Shown here in pieces: positions 8,221-16,659 of a stretch of DNA of 64,000 nt; within the stretch, counting starts at the first letter, position 1, and each line of letters opens with the position of its first letter. A program made the translations under genes and the position numbers. Origin of the DNA: Streptomyces lydicus (GTDB taxonomy: Bacteria > Actinomycetota > Actinomycetes > Streptomycetales > Streptomycetaceae); the NCBI RefSeq assembly GCF_004125265.1, contig NZ_RDTE01000003.1, forward strand, positions 8,122,001 through 8,186,000. The letters run 5' to 3'. Below the pieces are notes generated by a model, which had not been told where the DNA came from, made no database searches, and saw only the letters and a program-made list of their open reading frames with translations.

Positions 8221-9699
8221 ATGCCTGAACTCCTCGATGAGCGTGTGGGCTTCGTCCGCCGGATCGGCCTGCTCCAGGCCACCGCCATCAACATGACCCA
8301 GATGTGCGGCATCGGTCCCTTCGTGACCATCCCGCTCATGGTCGCCGCGTTCGGCGGGCCGCAGGCCGTGACCGGGTTCCTGGCCGGTGCGGTGCTTGCG
8401 CTCGCGGACGGACTGGTCTGGGCCGAGCTGGGCGCGTCACTGCCCGGTGCGGGCGGCAGTTATGTCTATCTGCGGCAGGCGTTCCAGTACCGGACCGGCA
8501 AGCTGATGCCGTTTCTGTTCGTCTGGACGGCCATGCTGTTCATCCCGCTGGGGATGTCGACCGGCGTGATCGGCTTTGTGCAGTACCTCGGCTACCTGTG
8601 GCCGGACATGAGCCCGGCGCAGGGCGACCTGGTCGGCCTCGCCGTCACGGTGGGCATCATCGCGCTGCTGTGGCGGCGGGTGGAGAACATCGCCAAGCTC
8701 ACCGTCGTCCTGTGGACGGTGATGATCGCCTCCGTCCTCCTGGTCATCGCCGCGGCCTTCACCCACTTCAGCCCCGAGCGTGCCTTCACCTATCCCGCCC
8801 ATGCCTTCGAGGTGACGTCCGGTCACTTCTGGGCCGGTTTCGCGGCCGGCCTGACGATCGGCATCTACGACTACCTCGGCTACAACACCATCGCGTACAT
8901 GGGCGCCGAGATCAGACAGCCGGGACGCACCATCCCTCGCGCCGTGATCACCTCGATCCTCGGCATCATGACGATCTATCTGCTGCTGCAGATCGGCACC
9001 CTGGGCGTCGTGGACTGGAAGGACATGCTCGACCCGCACTCCACGGCGTCCTCCTCCGTCGCCTCCGCCGTGCTGGAGAAGGCCTGGGGCAGGGGCGCCG
9101 CCGGCACCGTCACCGTGCTCATCCTCATCACCGCCGTCGCCTCCGTCTTCACCGGACTCCTCGGCGGCTCCCGGGTCCCCTACGACGCCGCCCGCGACCG
9201 GGTCTTCTTCCGCCCGTACGGCACACTGCACCCGCGCCACCGCTTCCCCGTACTGGGCCTGCTGACCATGGGAGCCGTGATGGCCGCGGGCTTCCTCATC
9301 GGACGCCACACCGACCTGGCCACCATCATCCAACTGCTGACCACGGTCATGGTGATCGTGCAGTCGCTGGCCCAGATCGCGGCGGTGACCGTGCTGCGCC
9401 GCCGTCAGCCGGGGCTGCGCCGCCCGTACCGGATGTGGCTCTACCCGCTGCCCGGCGTCGTGGCGCTGGTCGGCTGGCTGGTGATCTACGGCTACGCGGA
9501 CCGCAATTCGCCCGGCAGGCACCCCGTCGAATGGTCGCTGGCCTGGGTCGGCGCGGGTGTCGTGGCCTTCCTCGCCTGGGCCCGTCACGAGAAGGAGTGG
9601 CCGTTCGGGCCGAAACGGATCAGCGAGGAGTATCTGCGCGGCGCGGAGTCCGAGGGGGATGCCCTGAGAGGGAGAGAAACCCTGAGAGGGAGGCCCTGA
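8221..9699 (+). CDS. APC-superfamily amino acid permease
   Basis: A protein of 492 residues with about twelve membrane segments. The N-terminal substrate-binding loop NMTQMCGIGPFVTIPLM (near residue 25) is the APC helix-1 motif. LGASLPGAGGSYVYLRQAF near 75 is the second conserved block. It ends in a charged cytoplasmic tail with a duplicated LRGRETLRGRP, encoded by a short direct repeat at about 9662-9698. The start is ATG 8221, preceded by GAGAAGGGG. The transported amino acid or amine is not predictable. A long terminator hairpin follows. Confidence 0.9.
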   Translation: MPELLDERVGFVRRIGLLQATAINMTQMCGIGPFVTIPLMVAAFGGPQAVTGFLAGAVLALADGLVWAELGASLPGAGGSYVYLRQAFQYRTGKLMPFLFVWTAMLFIPLGMSTGVIGFVQYLGYLWPDMSPAQGDLVGLAVTVGIIALLWRRVENIAKLTVVLWTVMIASVLLVIAAAFTHFSPERAFTYPAHAFEVTSGHFWAGFAAGLTIGIYDYLGYNTIAYMGAEIRQPGRTIPRAVITSILGIMTIYLLLQIGTLGVVDWKDMLDPHSTASSSVASAVLEKAWGRGAAGTVTVLILITAVASVFTGLLGGSRVPYDAARDRVFFRPYGTLHPRHRFPVLGLLTMGAVMAAGFLIGRHTDLATIIQLLTTVMVIVQSLAQIAAVTVLRRRQPGLRRPYRMWLYPLPGVVALVGWLVIYGYADRNSPGRHPVEWSLAWVGAGVVAFLAWARHEKEWPFGPKRISEEYLRGAESEGDALRGRETLRGRP

Positions 9700-9785
9700 A
9701 GGGGAGGGGCCAGGACCCGTCCGGTCCGGGGCGCCTCCGGGCCTGCCGGACCTGCCGGCCTGCGGGTGCCGGAGGGCAGCAAAGA

Positions 9786-9854
9786 GCCCGGGGCCGGGTC
9801 GTCTGCTCCGATGAAGGTGGAAGGGCTGTCGGTGCAAACGGCCCGGCCCCGGGC
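9786..9854. terminator. Long-loop hairpin between permease and chaplin genes
   Basis: GCCCGGGGCCGGG (9786-9798) and its exact complement (9842-9854) form a 13-bp stem around a 43-base loop, between two convergent genes. Confidence 0.5.
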
Positions 9855-9926
9855 CTGGTGATGCGTGGTAGCTGACCGTCCCGGGCGGGGCCGTGGTGAC
9901 CGGCCGCACCCGGGACGGATCGCGTG

Positions 9927-10304
9927 CTAGCGCATCAGGCCGCCGCCACCGGTGTGGATGCCGCCGCTCGGGTAGTGCTTCTTGTGGTGCTTCACGACGC
10001 GCTTGATGATGTGCTTGGTGACGTGCCTGGTGACGTGGCGGTGCACGATCACCCGGCGCTCGACGTTGCCGTTGAAGCAGGTGTTGCCGAAGGCCGGGTT
10101 CAGCAGGCCCACGACGTTAACGGTGTTGCCGCACAGATTGACCGGAATGTGGACCGGGATCTGAAACGCATTGCCCGACACCACTCCCGGTGAATTGGCC
10201 GCGCCGCCGGCCGCGCCACTGTCTGCGAACGCTGCCGTAACGCCCCCCAGGGCAGTACCTGCCGCAAGAGCGGCCACAGCAGCCACCCGCGTGATCCGTG
10301 ACAT
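9927..10304 (-). CDS. Chaplin with cationic His/Lys/Arg-rich C-terminal extension
   Basis: A precursor of 125 residues. The signal peptide is about 28 residues, ending TAAFA. The chaplin domain (about 29-78) reads SGNAFQIPVHIPVNLCGNTV and continues to NPAFGNTC, including the two conserved cysteines. Chaplins are secreted amyloid-forming surfactants that coat aerial hyphae. After the domain comes an unusual tail of about 45 residues with repeated V/I-x-H/R/K patterns (HRHVTRHVTKHIIKRVVKHH) and a Gly-rich end. No sortase motif is present. The start ATG 10304 has GGGAGA upstream. The tail suggests wall, polyanion or metal binding, which is inference. Confidence 0.9.
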   Translation of the reverse strand: MSRITRVAAVAALAAGTALGGVTAAFADSGAAGGAANSPGVVSGNAFQIPVHIPVNLCGNTVNVVGLLNPAFGNTCFNGNVERRVIVHRHVTRHVTKHIIKRVVKHHKKHYPSGGIHTGGGGLMR

Positions 10305-10397
10305 AACAAATCTCCCGATCGATCCAAGCGACTCACTGCCGCTTCCTGTTACTTCCCTTCGGCGTATGCGGCCGCAACATGAGTAAACCCGGGATGG

Positions 10398-10417
10398 TTT
10401 CACGCTTTCGAGTGAAA
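10398..10417. promoter_or_regulatory. Inverted repeat upstream of the chaplin gene
   Basis: TTTCAC and GTGAAA flank an eight-base spacer in an AT-richer patch about 95 bp upstream of the chaplin start. The 381-bp gap 10305-10685 otherwise holds the two divergent promoters and no gene. A GTAAC motif nearer the chaplin start could be a sigma-BldN -35 element, but the match is poor. Confidence 0.35.
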
Positions 10418-10685
10418 AATGTGGTTAATGGGGCTGTATGTGCGTAAAGCGTCTGCTGGGTTGGGTGTTGCGGGGATGCCGGACCACGGGGTCCGGGCTC
10501 CTGTGCGGCCGCATCGGTGCCGCAGGCCGCCGCTCGCCGCCCGGCCCACCGGCCCACCGGCCCACCCGGCCCCACTGCGGGTGCGAGAATGAGGCCGTCA
10601 CGGACGGGGCGGTTGCCGAAGCTCACGCCGGCCGTGCCGATGCGTAGCCAACGGAGGGGAAGAACATGCTGGTCGGAGTCGCTAC

Positions 10686-11852
10686 GTGAGGCTTCTGCAC
10701 ACCTCCGACTGGCATCTGGGGCGGTCCTTCCACCGCGTGAGCCTGCTCTCCGCCCAGCGCGCTTTCCTCGATCATCTCGTTGCCACGGTGCGCGACCGGG
10801 ACATCGATGCGGTGCTGGTCGCGGGCGACGTCTACGACCGTGCCGTGCCGCCGCTCGCCGCGGTCGAGCTCTTCGACGACGCTCTGCACCGGCTCGCCGC
10901 CCTCGGTGTCCCGACCGTGATGATCTCCGGCAACCATGACTCCGCCCGCCGGCTGGGGGTCGGCGCGGGGCTGATGGAGCAGGCCGGGATCCATCTCCGT
11001 ACCGACCCGGCCGGCTGCGGCACCCCCGTGCTGCTCTCCGACGCCCACGGTCCGGTGGCGCTCTACGGCCTGCCGTATCTCGAACCCGCCATGGTGCGCG
11101 ACACCCTCGGGGCGCGGCGGGCCGACCATGCGGAGGTGCTGGGCGCGGCGATGGAGCGGGTACGGGCCGACCTCGCCGGGCGGCCCGCGGGCACCCGCTC
11201 CGTGGTGCTGGCGCACGCGTTCGTCACCGGTGGTGCGGTCAGCGACAGCGAGCGCGACATCACCGTCGGCGGGGTCGCCTCCGTGCCGGTGCCGGTGTTC
11301 GACGGGGTGGACTACGCCGCCCTCGGGCATCTGCACGGCTGTCAGACCCTCACCGAGCGGGTCCGCTACTCCGGATCGCCGCTTGCCTACTCCTTCTCCG
11401 AGGCCGGCCACCGCAAGTCGTCATGGATCGTCGAGCTCGACGCGGACGGTGCCGTGCAGGCGGAGCGGGTGGACTGCCCGGTGCCGCGGCCGCTGGCACG
11501 GATCCGCGGGCCGCTGGAGGAGCTGCTGGAGGACCCCGGACAGGCCCGGCACGAGGAGTCCTGGGTCGAGGCGACGCTCACCGACACCGTCCGGCCGCAC
11601 GAGCCCATGGCCCGGCTCGCCCGGCGCTTCCCGCACATCGTCAGCCTGGTCTTCGACCCCGACGAGGGGCCCGGCCGCTCGTCGGCCTCGTACGCGCAGC
11701 GGCTGCGCGGGCGCAGCGACCAGGAGATCGCCGAGGACTTCGTCGAGCACGTACGGGCCGGCCGGGCGGTCGATGAGCAGGAGCGGACCGAACTGCGCTC
11801 GGCGATCGACGAGGTGCGGGTCGACGACATGGTGGCCGAGGTGGCGCGTTGA
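10686..11852 (+). CDS. sbcD: Exonuclease SbcCD subunit D
   Basis: A protein of 388 residues, the Mre11-type nuclease subunit. Metallophosphoesterase motifs are complete: DWHLGR at 8-13, GDVYDR near 47, GNHDS near 82, and the H-x-H motif LGHLHG near 218. With SbcC it forms an ATP-dependent nuclease that opens hairpins and processes DNA ends. The start is GTG 10686 with GGAG seven bases upstream. Its stop overlaps the TTG start of sbcC, so the two are translationally coupled. Confidence 0.96.
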   Translation: MRLLHTSDWHLGRSFHRVSLLSAQRAFLDHLVATVRDRDIDAVLVAGDVYDRAVPPLAAVELFDDALHRLAALGVPTVMISGNHDSARRLGVGAGLMEQAGIHLRTDPAGCGTPVLLSDAHGPVALYGLPYLEPAMVRDTLGARRADHAEVLGAAMERVRADLAGRPAGTRSVVLAHAFVTGGAVSDSERDITVGGVASVPVPVFDGVDYAALGHLHGCQTLTERVRYSGSPLAYSFSEAGHRKSSWIVELDADGAVQAERVDCPVPRPLARIRGPLEELLEDPGQARHEESWVEATLTDTVRPHEPMARLARRFPHIVSLVFDPDEGPGRSSASYAQRLRGRSDQEIAEDFVEHVRAGRAVDEQERTELRSAIDEVRVDDMVAEVAR

Positions 11853-14800
11853 GGCTGCACCGGCTCTCCCTGACGGCCTTCGGCCCCTTCGGCGGGTCCC
11901 AGACCATCGACTTCGACCGGCTGTCGCGGGACGGCCTGTTCCTGCTGCACGGCCCGACCGGAGCGGGCAAGACCTCGGTCCTGGACGCGGTGTGCTTCGC
12001 GCTGTACGGGTCGGTGCCCGGGGCGCGGCAGAGCGGCCAGGCCCTGCGCAGTGATCTGGCCGATCCGCTGACCCTCACCGAGGTCGTTCTGGAACTGACC
12101 GTGGCACAGCGGCGGTTGGAGATCACCCGGCTCCCCGAGCAGCCGCGGCCCAAGAAGCGCGGCAGCGGCACGACGAAGGAGAAGGCCCAGAGCAGGCTGC
12201 GGGAATTCGTGCCGGCGGCCGGCGGCGGGGGAGCGGCGGACGGTGACGGGCCGGATGACGGCTCGGGCGGTCACTGGAAGGCGCTGAGCCGTTCGCACCA
12301 GGAGATCGGTGAGGAGATCGGCCAGCTGCTCGGGATGAGCAAGGAGCAGTTCTGCCAGGTGGTCCTGCTGCCGCAGGGTGACTTCGCGCGCTTTCTGCGG
12401 GCCGATGCGGAGGCCCGCTCCCGGCTGCTGGGCCGGCTCTTCGACACCCGGCGGTTCGCCGCCCTCGAAGAGCAGTTGAACGCGCGCCGCAAGGCCGCCG
12501 CCGACACGGTGACGGCGGGCGACGAACGGCTGCTGGCGCTGGCGCACCGGATGGCGCAGGCGGCCGGCGAGAGCGCCGATCTCACCGATCCGTCCGTCCC
12601 GGCGCCGGACCGCGCCGGGGAGGCGACGCGGGGCGCACCGGCACGCGGACGCGGGCGGGCGGCGGCCTCGACGGCGCGGGCGACCGTGCCGGGGCAGGCC
12701 GGGCCCGTGGAGAGCGGCGGACGGGGCGGAACCGGCCGTACCGCGGCCGGGGAAGACCGGGCCGCAACGGGCCCCGGTGAGCCGGGGTTCGCACAAGCGG
12801 TGCTGGTCAGGGCGGCCGTTGCCAGGGTGAGCGCCAGGGAGCGGCTGGCGGTAGCGGATTCCGCGGTGCACGCAGCCGAGGCCGCCGAGCACCGGGCGGC
12901 CGCGGAGTGGGAAGAGGCCCGCGAGCGCGACCGGCTTCAGCGGCGGTACGCGGACGCCCGGCGACGGGCCGCCCGGCTCGACGCCCGTGCCGGGGAGCGG
13001 GACCGTACCCGGGAGCGGCTGGAGCGGGCCCGTGCGGCCGCGGAGGTCGCGCCCGCGCTCGCCCTGCGGGACGCCGCCTGGCACGAACTGGACGCCGCCC
13101 AGCGCGCCGAACGGCAGGCCAGAAGCCCGCTGCCGGCCGCCCTCGCCGATGCCGGCAGCGACCACCTCGCCTCGGAGGAACGGCAGGTGAGGGAAGATCT
13201 CGGCTCGCTCGGGGCGGCGCGCAGGGCCGAGCGGCGCGCCGCCGACATCGGCCGGGAGCGGGCCGCCCTCGACCGTGACGCGCGCGCCGATGAACAGACG
13301 CTGCGGGACGCCGCCGAGTGGCTTGCCGCATGGGGCGATGACCGGCGCGCCCGTCAGCAGCGCATCGAAACGGCCCAGGAGGCCGCCACCCGGGCCGACC
13401 AGCTCGAAGCCCGGATCGCACCGGCCGCCGAACGCTGGGAGGCGGCCCGTCGCCGCGACCGGCTCTCCGATGATGTGCGGTCGGCGGAAGGGGAACTGCT
13501 CGCCGCCAGGGAGCAGTCCGCGGCGGCCCACGAACACTGGCTCGACCTCAAGGACCGCAGGCTGCGCGGAATCGCCGCCGAACTCGCGGACGGGCTGCGC
13601 GACGGCCAGGCGTGCGCGGTGTGCGGAGCGACCGAACACCCCGCCCCGGCCCGGGCCGGGGCGGGCCATGTCGACCGGACTGCCGAGGAGGCCGCGCTGG
13701 CGGCACACCGCAGGGCCGAGGAGACACGGCAGCAGGCCGAGGCCCGCTGCCAGTCGGCCAAGGAGGCGCTGGCCGCAGCGGCCGCCACGGCCGGAAACAC
13801 CCCGACCGGCGCACTCGGCGCCCAGGTGGAGGAGCTGCGCGCCGACTTCGCCCGCGCCGGTGCGCTCGGCGCCGACCTTCCCGCCGCCCGTGAGGCGCTG
13901 GAGAGCGCCGAGCGTGCACATGAACGGAGGCGTGACGGACAGCAGCAGGCCGAGCGCAGGGTTGCCGCCCGTACCTCACGGCGTGAGGCGCTGGACCGCG
14001 AACGGGCCGCCCTGGAAGAGGAGTTGGCCCGGGCGCGCGGCGACTCCCCGAGCGTGGCAGACCGGGCCGCGCGGTTGGAGCGGCAGGTCGCCCTGCTCGC
14101 CGCGGCGGCGGAGGCGACCCGTACGGCCGGCGCCTGCGCCCAGCGTCTCCAGGACGCCGAGGCCGGGCTGACCGACGCCGCCCACCGCGCCGGATTCGCC
14201 ACCCCGCAGGCCGCCGCCGAGGCCCTGCTGCGGGACGGCGAATGGCGGGAGCTGCAGCAGCGACTCGACGACTGGCAGGCCGAATCGGCCGCGGTGGAAG
14301 CGGAGTTGGCCGATCCCGCGGCCGGCGCCGCCGCGGCGCTGCCGCCCGCCGACCCGGTCGCCGCACAGACCGCGCACCAGGAAGCGGCGGCGCGGCTGCG
14401 CACCGCCTCGGCCACCCATGCCGCGGCCCGGGACCGCTGCACCGAGCTCGACCGGCTCTCCGCGCGCGCCGAGGCCGACGCCCGCGCGCTGGCCCCGCTG
14501 CGCGCCGGTTACGAGCGCATCGCCCGCCTCGCCGCACTCGCCTCCGGTACGTCCACGGAGAACGAGCGGCGGATGCGCCTGGAGTCGTATGTGCTCGCCG
14601 CCCGGCTCGAACAGGTCGCCGCCGCCGCCACGGCCCGGCTGCAGCGGATGTCCGGCGGCCGCTACACCCTCGTCCACTCCGACGAACGGGCCGGCGGCGC
14701 CCGGCGCTCCGGCCTCGGTCTGCATGTCATCGACGCCTGGACGGGGCACGAGAGGGACACCTCCAGCCTCTCCGGCGGCGAGACCTTCTTCGCCTCGCTC

Positions 14801-15064
14801 GCGCTGGCGCTCGGCCTCGCCGATGTGGTCACCGACGAGGCGGGCGGCACCCGGCTGGACACCCTCTTCATCGACGAGGGGTTCGGCAGCCTGGACGAAC
14901 AGACCCTGGACGAGGTCCTGGACGTCCTGGACTCCCTGCGCGACCGCGACCGCAGCGTCGGCATCGTCAGCCATGTCGCCGACCTCAAGGCGCGGATCCC
15001 CGCTCAACTGGAGGTCGTCAAGGACCGGTCGGGGTCGACGGTCCGGCATCGCGTACCGAGCTGA
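11849..15064 (+). CDS. sbcC: Exonuclease SbcCD subunit C (SMC-like ATPase)
   Basis: A protein of 1071 residues, the Rad50-type partner of SbcD. Walker A is GPTGAGKTS (35-43). Long Ala/Glu/Arg-rich coiled coils follow. The zinc-hook CAVC has its cysteines at 589 and 592. The ABC signature SLSGGE lies near 975, and Walker B LFIDEGFGSLD near 1007. An insertion of about 80 low-complexity residues (about 250-330, rich in G/R/A/T) interrupts the first coiled-coil arm. The start TTG 11849 overlaps the sbcD stop. It is convergent with the next gene, only 21 bp apart. Confidence 0.95.
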   Translation: MRLHRLSLTAFGPFGGSQTIDFDRLSRDGLFLLHGPTGAGKTSVLDAVCFALYGSVPGARQSGQALRSDLADPLTLTEVVLELTVAQRRLEITRLPEQPRPKKRGSGTTKEKAQSRLREFVPAAGGGGAADGDGPDDGSGGHWKALSRSHQEIGEEIGQLLGMSKEQFCQVVLLPQGDFARFLRADAEARSRLLGRLFDTRRFAALEEQLNARRKAAADTVTAGDERLLALAHRMAQAAGESADLTDPSVPAPDRAGEATRGAPARGRGRAAASTARATVPGQAGPVESGGRGGTGRTAAGEDRAATGPGEPGFAQAVLVRAAVARVSARERLAVADSAVHAAEAAEHRAAAEWEEARERDRLQRRYADARRRAARLDARAGERDRTRERLERARAAAEVAPALALRDAAWHELDAAQRAERQARSPLPAALADAGSDHLASEERQVREDLGSLGAARRAERRAADIGRERAALDRDARADEQTLRDAAEWLAAWGDDRRARQQRIETAQEAATRADQLEARIAPAAERWEAARRRDRLSDDVRSAEGELLAAREQSAAAHEHWLDLKDRRLRGIAAELADGLRDGQACAVCGATEHPAPARAGAGHVDRTAEEAALAAHRRAEETRQQAEARCQSAKEALAAAAATAGNTPTGALGAQVEELRADFARAGALGADLPAAREALESAERAHERRRDGQQQAERRVAARTSRREALDRERAALEEELARARGDSPSVADRAARLERQVALLAAAAEATRTAGACAQRLQDAEAGLTDAAHRAGFATPQAAAEALLRDGEWRELQQRLDDWQAESAAVEAELADPAAGAAAALPPADPVAAQTAHQEAAARLRTASATHAAARDRCTELDRLSARAEADARALAPLRAGYERIARLAALASGTSTENERRMRLESYVLAARLEQVAAAATARLQRMSGGRYTLVHSDERAGGARRSGLGLHVIDAWTGHERDTSSLSGGETFFASLALALGLADVVTDEAGGTRLDTLFIDEGFGSLDEQTLDEVLDVLDSLRDRDRSVGIVSHVADLKARIPAQLEVVKDRSGSTVRHRVPS

Positions 15065-15085
15065 GCGTGGCCTGAGACTGCCGTA

Positions 15086-16531
15086 TCAACTCCGAGCGAA
15101 ATCGCCGGCCCCGGCCCCGGTGTCGGCCGTGGCGGCGGACCCGTCGATTTCGTAGGCGCACCGCCCCTCGCGCTCCCCGGAGAACCGGAAACCCGCCCGT
15201 TCCAGCACCCGTCGGGACGGGACGTTCTCCGGCTCCGTCAGGGCGCACACCGTCCGCACCTCGGGCCGGGCGGCCGCCCAGCCGGCGAGCAGCCGCGCCG
15301 CGTCGGTCGCCCAGCCGGCGCCGCGCGCGGACGGGGAGAGGTCATAGCCGATCTCCACCAAGCCCTCGGCATCCGGCGGGCCGTGGAAGCCGATGCTGCC
15401 GAGTGCCGTCCCCGAGGCCGCGTCGGTCAGGACGAAGACACCCCAGCCGGGCCGGTAGTGGCCGGCCGCAGCAGCCCGTACGGCGATACCGGCGCCGCCC
15501 GAGGTGGCCGCGGCCGGTGTGCCGTCGATCCAGTCGAACCCCGCGGGCTCGCCGTCCGCGACCCGCGCGGCGGTGGCCGGCAGCAGCGCACGCAGCGCCA
15601 CCCGGCCGGACCTGAGCACCAGCGGGTAGCCGGCACCGGCGGTGACCAGCGCCTCGAACAGCGGCCGGTGGTCCACCCCCGCGGGCAGACCGCTGACCTG
15701 GCCGTCGCCGACCTCCACCACCCGCCACACACCGTCGGTGCGCAGCGCCAGGTCCGTGGTGACGAAGCGCAGCCCCAACTCCTTTACCGCGGGCGCCACC
15801 TGGGTGAGGTCGGGGACGGGGTGTAGCTCCGGGGTGTCGGGGTGCGGGCCGGTCAGCACCGGCTCGCCGTCCACCCACCACACTCGTGCCTCACCCACCG
15901 CCTCGAAGGACTCGAAGTCGCGCAGCACCACGCCTCCGGTCAAGAACTCCTCCTGGAGGGCGATGAAGCGGCCGACGACCGCGGCCAGCCGCCCGGTGTC
16001 GCCCGCGTCGGGGACGAAGGCGGCCTCGTCCCATTCGTGCTTACGGGACTTGACCCAGTCCTTGACGACCAGGGGACGGGGCGCGCCCGGCGTGCCGAGC
16101 CCTTCGGCAAGTCCCGCCAGCGCCGTCCGTTCCGGCGCCCGGCCGGGCGCGCAGGGCAGCCAGACGCTGTGCGGGGTGAGCGCGCGGAAGGTCTCGTACC
16201 AGCCCGGGAGCTCATGAGCGCGCTGGTATGCCGAGGGGGAGGTCAGCAGCCGGCAGCCGCGGTCGGCGAGCGCCGCGGACAGTTCGGCATAGCGGCCGGC
16301 CGGCAGCATCCAGCCGCGGTACCAGACCGGTCCGGCATCCCGCGGGACCCGTGCCACCGCCGCTTCGGCGTCCCCGGCGACCAGCGCCTCGTGGCCGAGC
16401 AGCGCGGTCACCGCGCCGGCCGACTGCGCCGCGGCGGCCTCGGCAGCGAAGTGCGGATCGGGGCGCCGGGGACGGAGCGGATCGCCGGGGAGCAGAAGGA
16501 GCGGCCGGTCCGCCGCGGGGTCCACTGTCAT
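15086..16531 (-). CDS. ATP-grasp domain fused to GNAT acetyltransferase
   Basis: A protein of 481 residues with two domains. Residues 1-290 resemble ATP-grasp-domain proteins of the DUF4343 kind: VKDWVKSRKHEWDEAAFVPD carries the nucleotide-binding lysine region, and RFVTTDLALRTDGVWRVVEVGDGQVSGLP is the acidic metal-binding strand. Residues 310-465 form a GNAT domain (LVEIGYDLSPSARGAGWATDAARLL, VLERAGFRF). An amide-forming ligase fused to an acetyltransferase suggests two-step modification of one small substrate; this is inference. The start is ATG 16531. TAGGGT sits eight bases upstream on the minus strand, and a 25-bp tandem repeat lies just behind it. Confidence 0.75.
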   Translation of the reverse strand: MTVDPAADRPLLLLPGDPLRPRRPDPHFAAEAAAAQSAGAVTALLGHEALVAGDAEAAVARVPRDAGPVWYRGWMLPAGRYAELSAALADRGCRLLTSPSAYQRAHELPGWYETFRALTPHSVWLPCAPGRAPERTALAGLAEGLGTPGAPRPLVVKDWVKSRKHEWDEAAFVPDAGDTGRLAAVVGRFIALQEEFLTGGVVLRDFESFEAVGEARVWWVDGEPVLTGPHPDTPELHPVPDLTQVAPAVKELGLRFVTTDLALRTDGVWRVVEVGDGQVSGLPAGVDHRPLFEALVTAGAGYPLVLRSGRVALRALLPATAARVADGEPAGFDWIDGTPAAATSGGAGIAVRAAAAGHYRPGWGVFVLTDAASGTALGSIGFHGPPDAEGLVEIGYDLSPSARGAGWATDAARLLAGWAAARPEVRTVCALTEPENVPSRRVLERAGFRFSGEREGRCAYEIDGSAATADTGAGAGDFARS

Positions 16532-16558
16532 GTCAGGGGACCCTACGGACGGCGGCGG

Positions 16559-16633
16559 CCGGCTACAACACCCGGTGTGGTGACCGGCTACACCACCCGG
16601 TGTGGCGGCCGGTCACCACACCCGAGGTGGTGG
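16559..16633. repeat. Three tandem 25-bp repeats with internal dyads
   Basis: Copies start at 16559, 16584 and 16609. Each begins CCGGCTAC or CCGGTCAC and contains a short dyad (ACACCCGGTGT-like; ACCAC with GTGGT in the third copy). Copies one and two differ at four positions; the third has diverged further. The array fills most of the 128-bp gap between the start of the ATP-grasp/GNAT gene and the stop of the DUF885 gene. It could be a multi-copy operator or a terminator array. Confidence 0.75.
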
Positions 16634-16659
16634 CCGGCCGTCGTCCCACCGGCCCGGGA

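Noticed and set aside
11387..13921. Long minus-strand frame opposite sbcD/sbcC
   Set aside because: Antisense shadow; the plus-strand genes have complete nuclease and ATPase motifs.
16559..16633. CRISPR array
   Set aside because: The repeats are directly tandem with no spacers, and no cas genes are present.
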